Assembly (NCBI GenBank): GCA_903930165.1
Contig: CAIYXO010000345.1
Span: 1 to 6,966, forward strand
Length of the DNA stretch: 6,966 bases
Source: an uncultured Verrucomicrobiota bacterium
GTDB lineage: Bacteria; Verrucomicrobiota; Verrucomicrobiia; Limisphaerales; UBA9464
Reading direction: 5' to 3'
The notes under the pieces are model-generated. The model had not been told where the DNA came from. It made no database searches and was given only the letters and a program-made list of their open reading frames with translations. The position numbers were made by a program, and so were the translations under genes. Positions within the stretch are counted from its first letter, which is position 1. Each line of letters opens with the position of its first letter. This document shows positions 5,793-6,966 of the stretch, piece after piece.

Positions 5793-6514
5793 AGGCTTCG
5801 TTCCAGGACGAGTTCCGCGCCGGGCACGTTCCGGCACGGTGGACCATCAGCGTAGGTCATCCGGACGGTCTCCGCGTCGACGCGGACCTCGGTGAGGCTC
5901 ACCGTCCTGGCGTCCTCGCGGTGCATGCACACCGACCACGGTCCGCGTTCCGGAAGGTGCCCCCGGTGAAGGTGAGACAGCGAGGTCACCGGATCCCCGA
6001 GCAACCCCGGAAGGGCGGCCTCGAAGCGGATCCTTCTCTCCACGCCGGCACGCTTCTCGTCGACGGCCGAGGAGCTCCATTGACCGGGTTGCCAGGGATG
6101 CTCCCGTGCCTGGAGGCCTTCGCCGTCCCAAAGCCATTCCATGACCTCGCCGGTTCGGGCGAAGAAGCCGACGAGACGGAACGGCGGGAACGCGACGTGG
6201 GAATGCCCGCGGAGCCGTGTGCCCACCGACGTCGCGTCGGAGAGCGTGTCGATCGACGGGATCACGGTCCCGCGGGAGGCGCGGGGAGCCGGAGGGATGT
6301 AGGCGATGGCATAGGCGTTCAGCAGGGTGAACACCGCGCCGTGGGAATTGGCGGAGATCCAGGTGCCTCCTCCCGGCTCACGCGGCTGGACCAGGCCGAG
6401 CCCATCACGGAGATGCAGCGCCGCCGGGAGCGCCCTCGCACGGGTGCGTGACTCGTCGCGGTTCATGGCCAGACGGAGGCCGTTCTTTCCGGGAAGGAAC
6501 GTGACGGTGCACAT
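5789..6514 (-). CDS. NRDE / TANGO2 family Ntn-hydrolase-like protein
   Basis: A 241-residue cytoplasmic protein. The start is fixed by the family signature: MCTVTF at the extreme N-terminus, where Cys2 would be exposed after Met removal as in N-terminal nucleophile hydrolases, followed by the defining N18-R19-D20-E21 motif. Further family-like blocks are GGGTWISAN and a FTLLNAYA strand soon after. Length is near the usual 230-280 for bacterial members. The biochemical role of this family (formerly DUF833; TANGO2 in animals) is not settled; heme handling and lipid/acyl-CoA metabolism have been proposed for relatives. The ATG begins three bases after the stop of the upstream ATP-grasp-like gene (TGA-ACC-ATG on -), so translation is probably coupled. 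The stop codon lies inside repeat unit D. The family call is confident; the substrate is unknown. Confidence 0.9.
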   Translation of the reverse strand: MCTVTFLPGKNGLRLAMNRDESRTRARALPAALHLRDGLGLVQPREPGGGTWISANSHGAVFTLLNAYAIAYIPPAPRASRGTVIPSIDTLSDATSVGTRLRGHSHVAFPPFRLVGFFARTGEVMEWLWDGEGLQAREHPWQPGQWSSSAVDEKRAGVERRIRFEAALPGLLGDPVTSLSHLHRGHLPERGPWSVCMHREDARTVSLTEVRVDAETVRMTYADGPPCRNVPGAELVLERSL

Positions 6515-6517
6515 GGT

Positions 6518-6966
6518 TCAGTCGGAGACCGGGATCCCATCGAGGCTTTCACGGCAGCGGGACCAGGCGCTCCAGAATTCGCGGTAGCCGGGCACCCGGA
6601 CGCCCAGGCGTCGCTGCGCGGCTCCGGCCTCGAAGACGATCTCCCACTGTCGGAAGAGCGTGCGGTAGGCGTCCACGAGTCGTTTCGACGGATCATAGAC
6701 CGAGGTGGCCTCGGCGGCGGCTCCGTTGAGCTCGACGATCCGGAATCCGTGTCCGTCACGGAAGGCGTCGGGATCGGAGTAGCGGACATCGTAGCGTCCC
6801 ACATGGAATCCCGGGACGGACCGGGAGAGCGCCTCGATCCGGTCCAGCAACGCCGGGGTCGCCAGGCGGGAGCCGTCGAGGAAGAGGCAGCCCTGCGCGT
6901 GGTTGCCGGCCTCCACCAGGCGGACGACCTCGCCGGAGGCGGGGATTCCGTCGAGTCGCGCCGAAT
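6518..6966 (-). CDS. ATP-grasp-like ligase C-terminal region, 5' end cut by window
   Basis: 148 complete codons are visible, and the frame is open through the window end, so the start lies outside. An internal GTG at 6914-6916 is not a credible start because conserved-looking sequence (GIPASGEVVRLVEAGNHAQG) runs across it. Counting visible residues from the window edge, the segment PGFHVGRYDVRY with D59, followed by FRIVELNGAAAEATSVYDP with E78 and N80, resembles the Mg-ATP site of ATP-grasp enzymes (Asp, then Glu-x-Asn), which join a carboxylate to an amine or thiol through an acyl-phosphate. The tail AYRTLFRQWEIVFEAGAAQRR is a predicted amphipathic helix pair. I recall similar tails in uncharacterised carboxylate-amine ligase-like proteins but cannot name the product. 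It sits directly upstream of the NRDE gene with three bases between, a probable operon. That it is a gene is confident; the fold call is moderate. Confidence 0.72.
   Translation of the reverse strand, partial: SARLDGIPASGEVVRLVEAGNHAQGCLFLDGSRLATPALLDRIEALSRSVPGFHVGRYDVRYSDPDAFRDGHGFRIVELNGAAAEATSVYDPSKRLVDAYRTLFRQWEIVFEAGAAQRRLGVRVPGYREFWSAWSRCRESLDGIPVSD

Overview
This is a GC-rich bacterial chromosomal window, judged by eye from strong G/C use at third codon positions. It holds five protein genes, the last cut by the window edge, and two gene-free gaps filled by related composite repeats. Several features together fit the Planctomycetota/Verrucomicrobiota group, most likely Verrucomicrobiota: an exported DUF1080 protein, an exported CehA/McbA-type PHP metallohydrolase, a PAS hybrid kinase and the dispersed repeat family. 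This assignment is inferred from gene content; no rRNA or other marker gene is present.

Layout: (1) A secreted DUF1080 (3-keto-glycoside hydrolase/lyase-like) protein on + (65-1204), with a second, weaker DUF1080-like half. (2) A repeat-filled convergent gap (1205-1496). (3) A secreted PHP-fold metallohydrolase on - (1497-2870). (4) A 264-bp divergent intergenic region (2871-3134) that must hold the 5' signals of both neighbours. (5) A soluble hybrid histidine kinase on + (about 3135-5540) with order PAS-PAS-HisKA-HATPase-degenerate receiver-intact receiver. (6) A second repeat-filled convergent gap (5541-5788). (7) A likely two-gene operon on -: a 5'-truncated ATP-grasp-like protein (6518 to the window end), then a TANGO2/NRDE-family Ntn-hydrolase-like protein (5789-6514), with three bases between stop and start.

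How the genes work together: the two exported enzymes could both act on carbohydrate or ester substrates outside the cytoplasm, but nothing shows they share a pathway, and they are convergent rather than co-transcribed. The kinase can autophosphorylate and pass phosphate to its own last receiver, but no Hpt protein or output regulator is in the window. The ATP-grasp-like/NRDE pair is the only arrangement that strongly suggests co-expression.

The most unusual structure is the repeat family. Four units (two tandem pairs) occupy essentially all the DNA between the two convergent gene pairs and run up to, or into, the flanking stop codons. I saw no CRISPR array, tRNA, rRNA, transposase or integrase. 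I found no convincing new defence or mobile system here.
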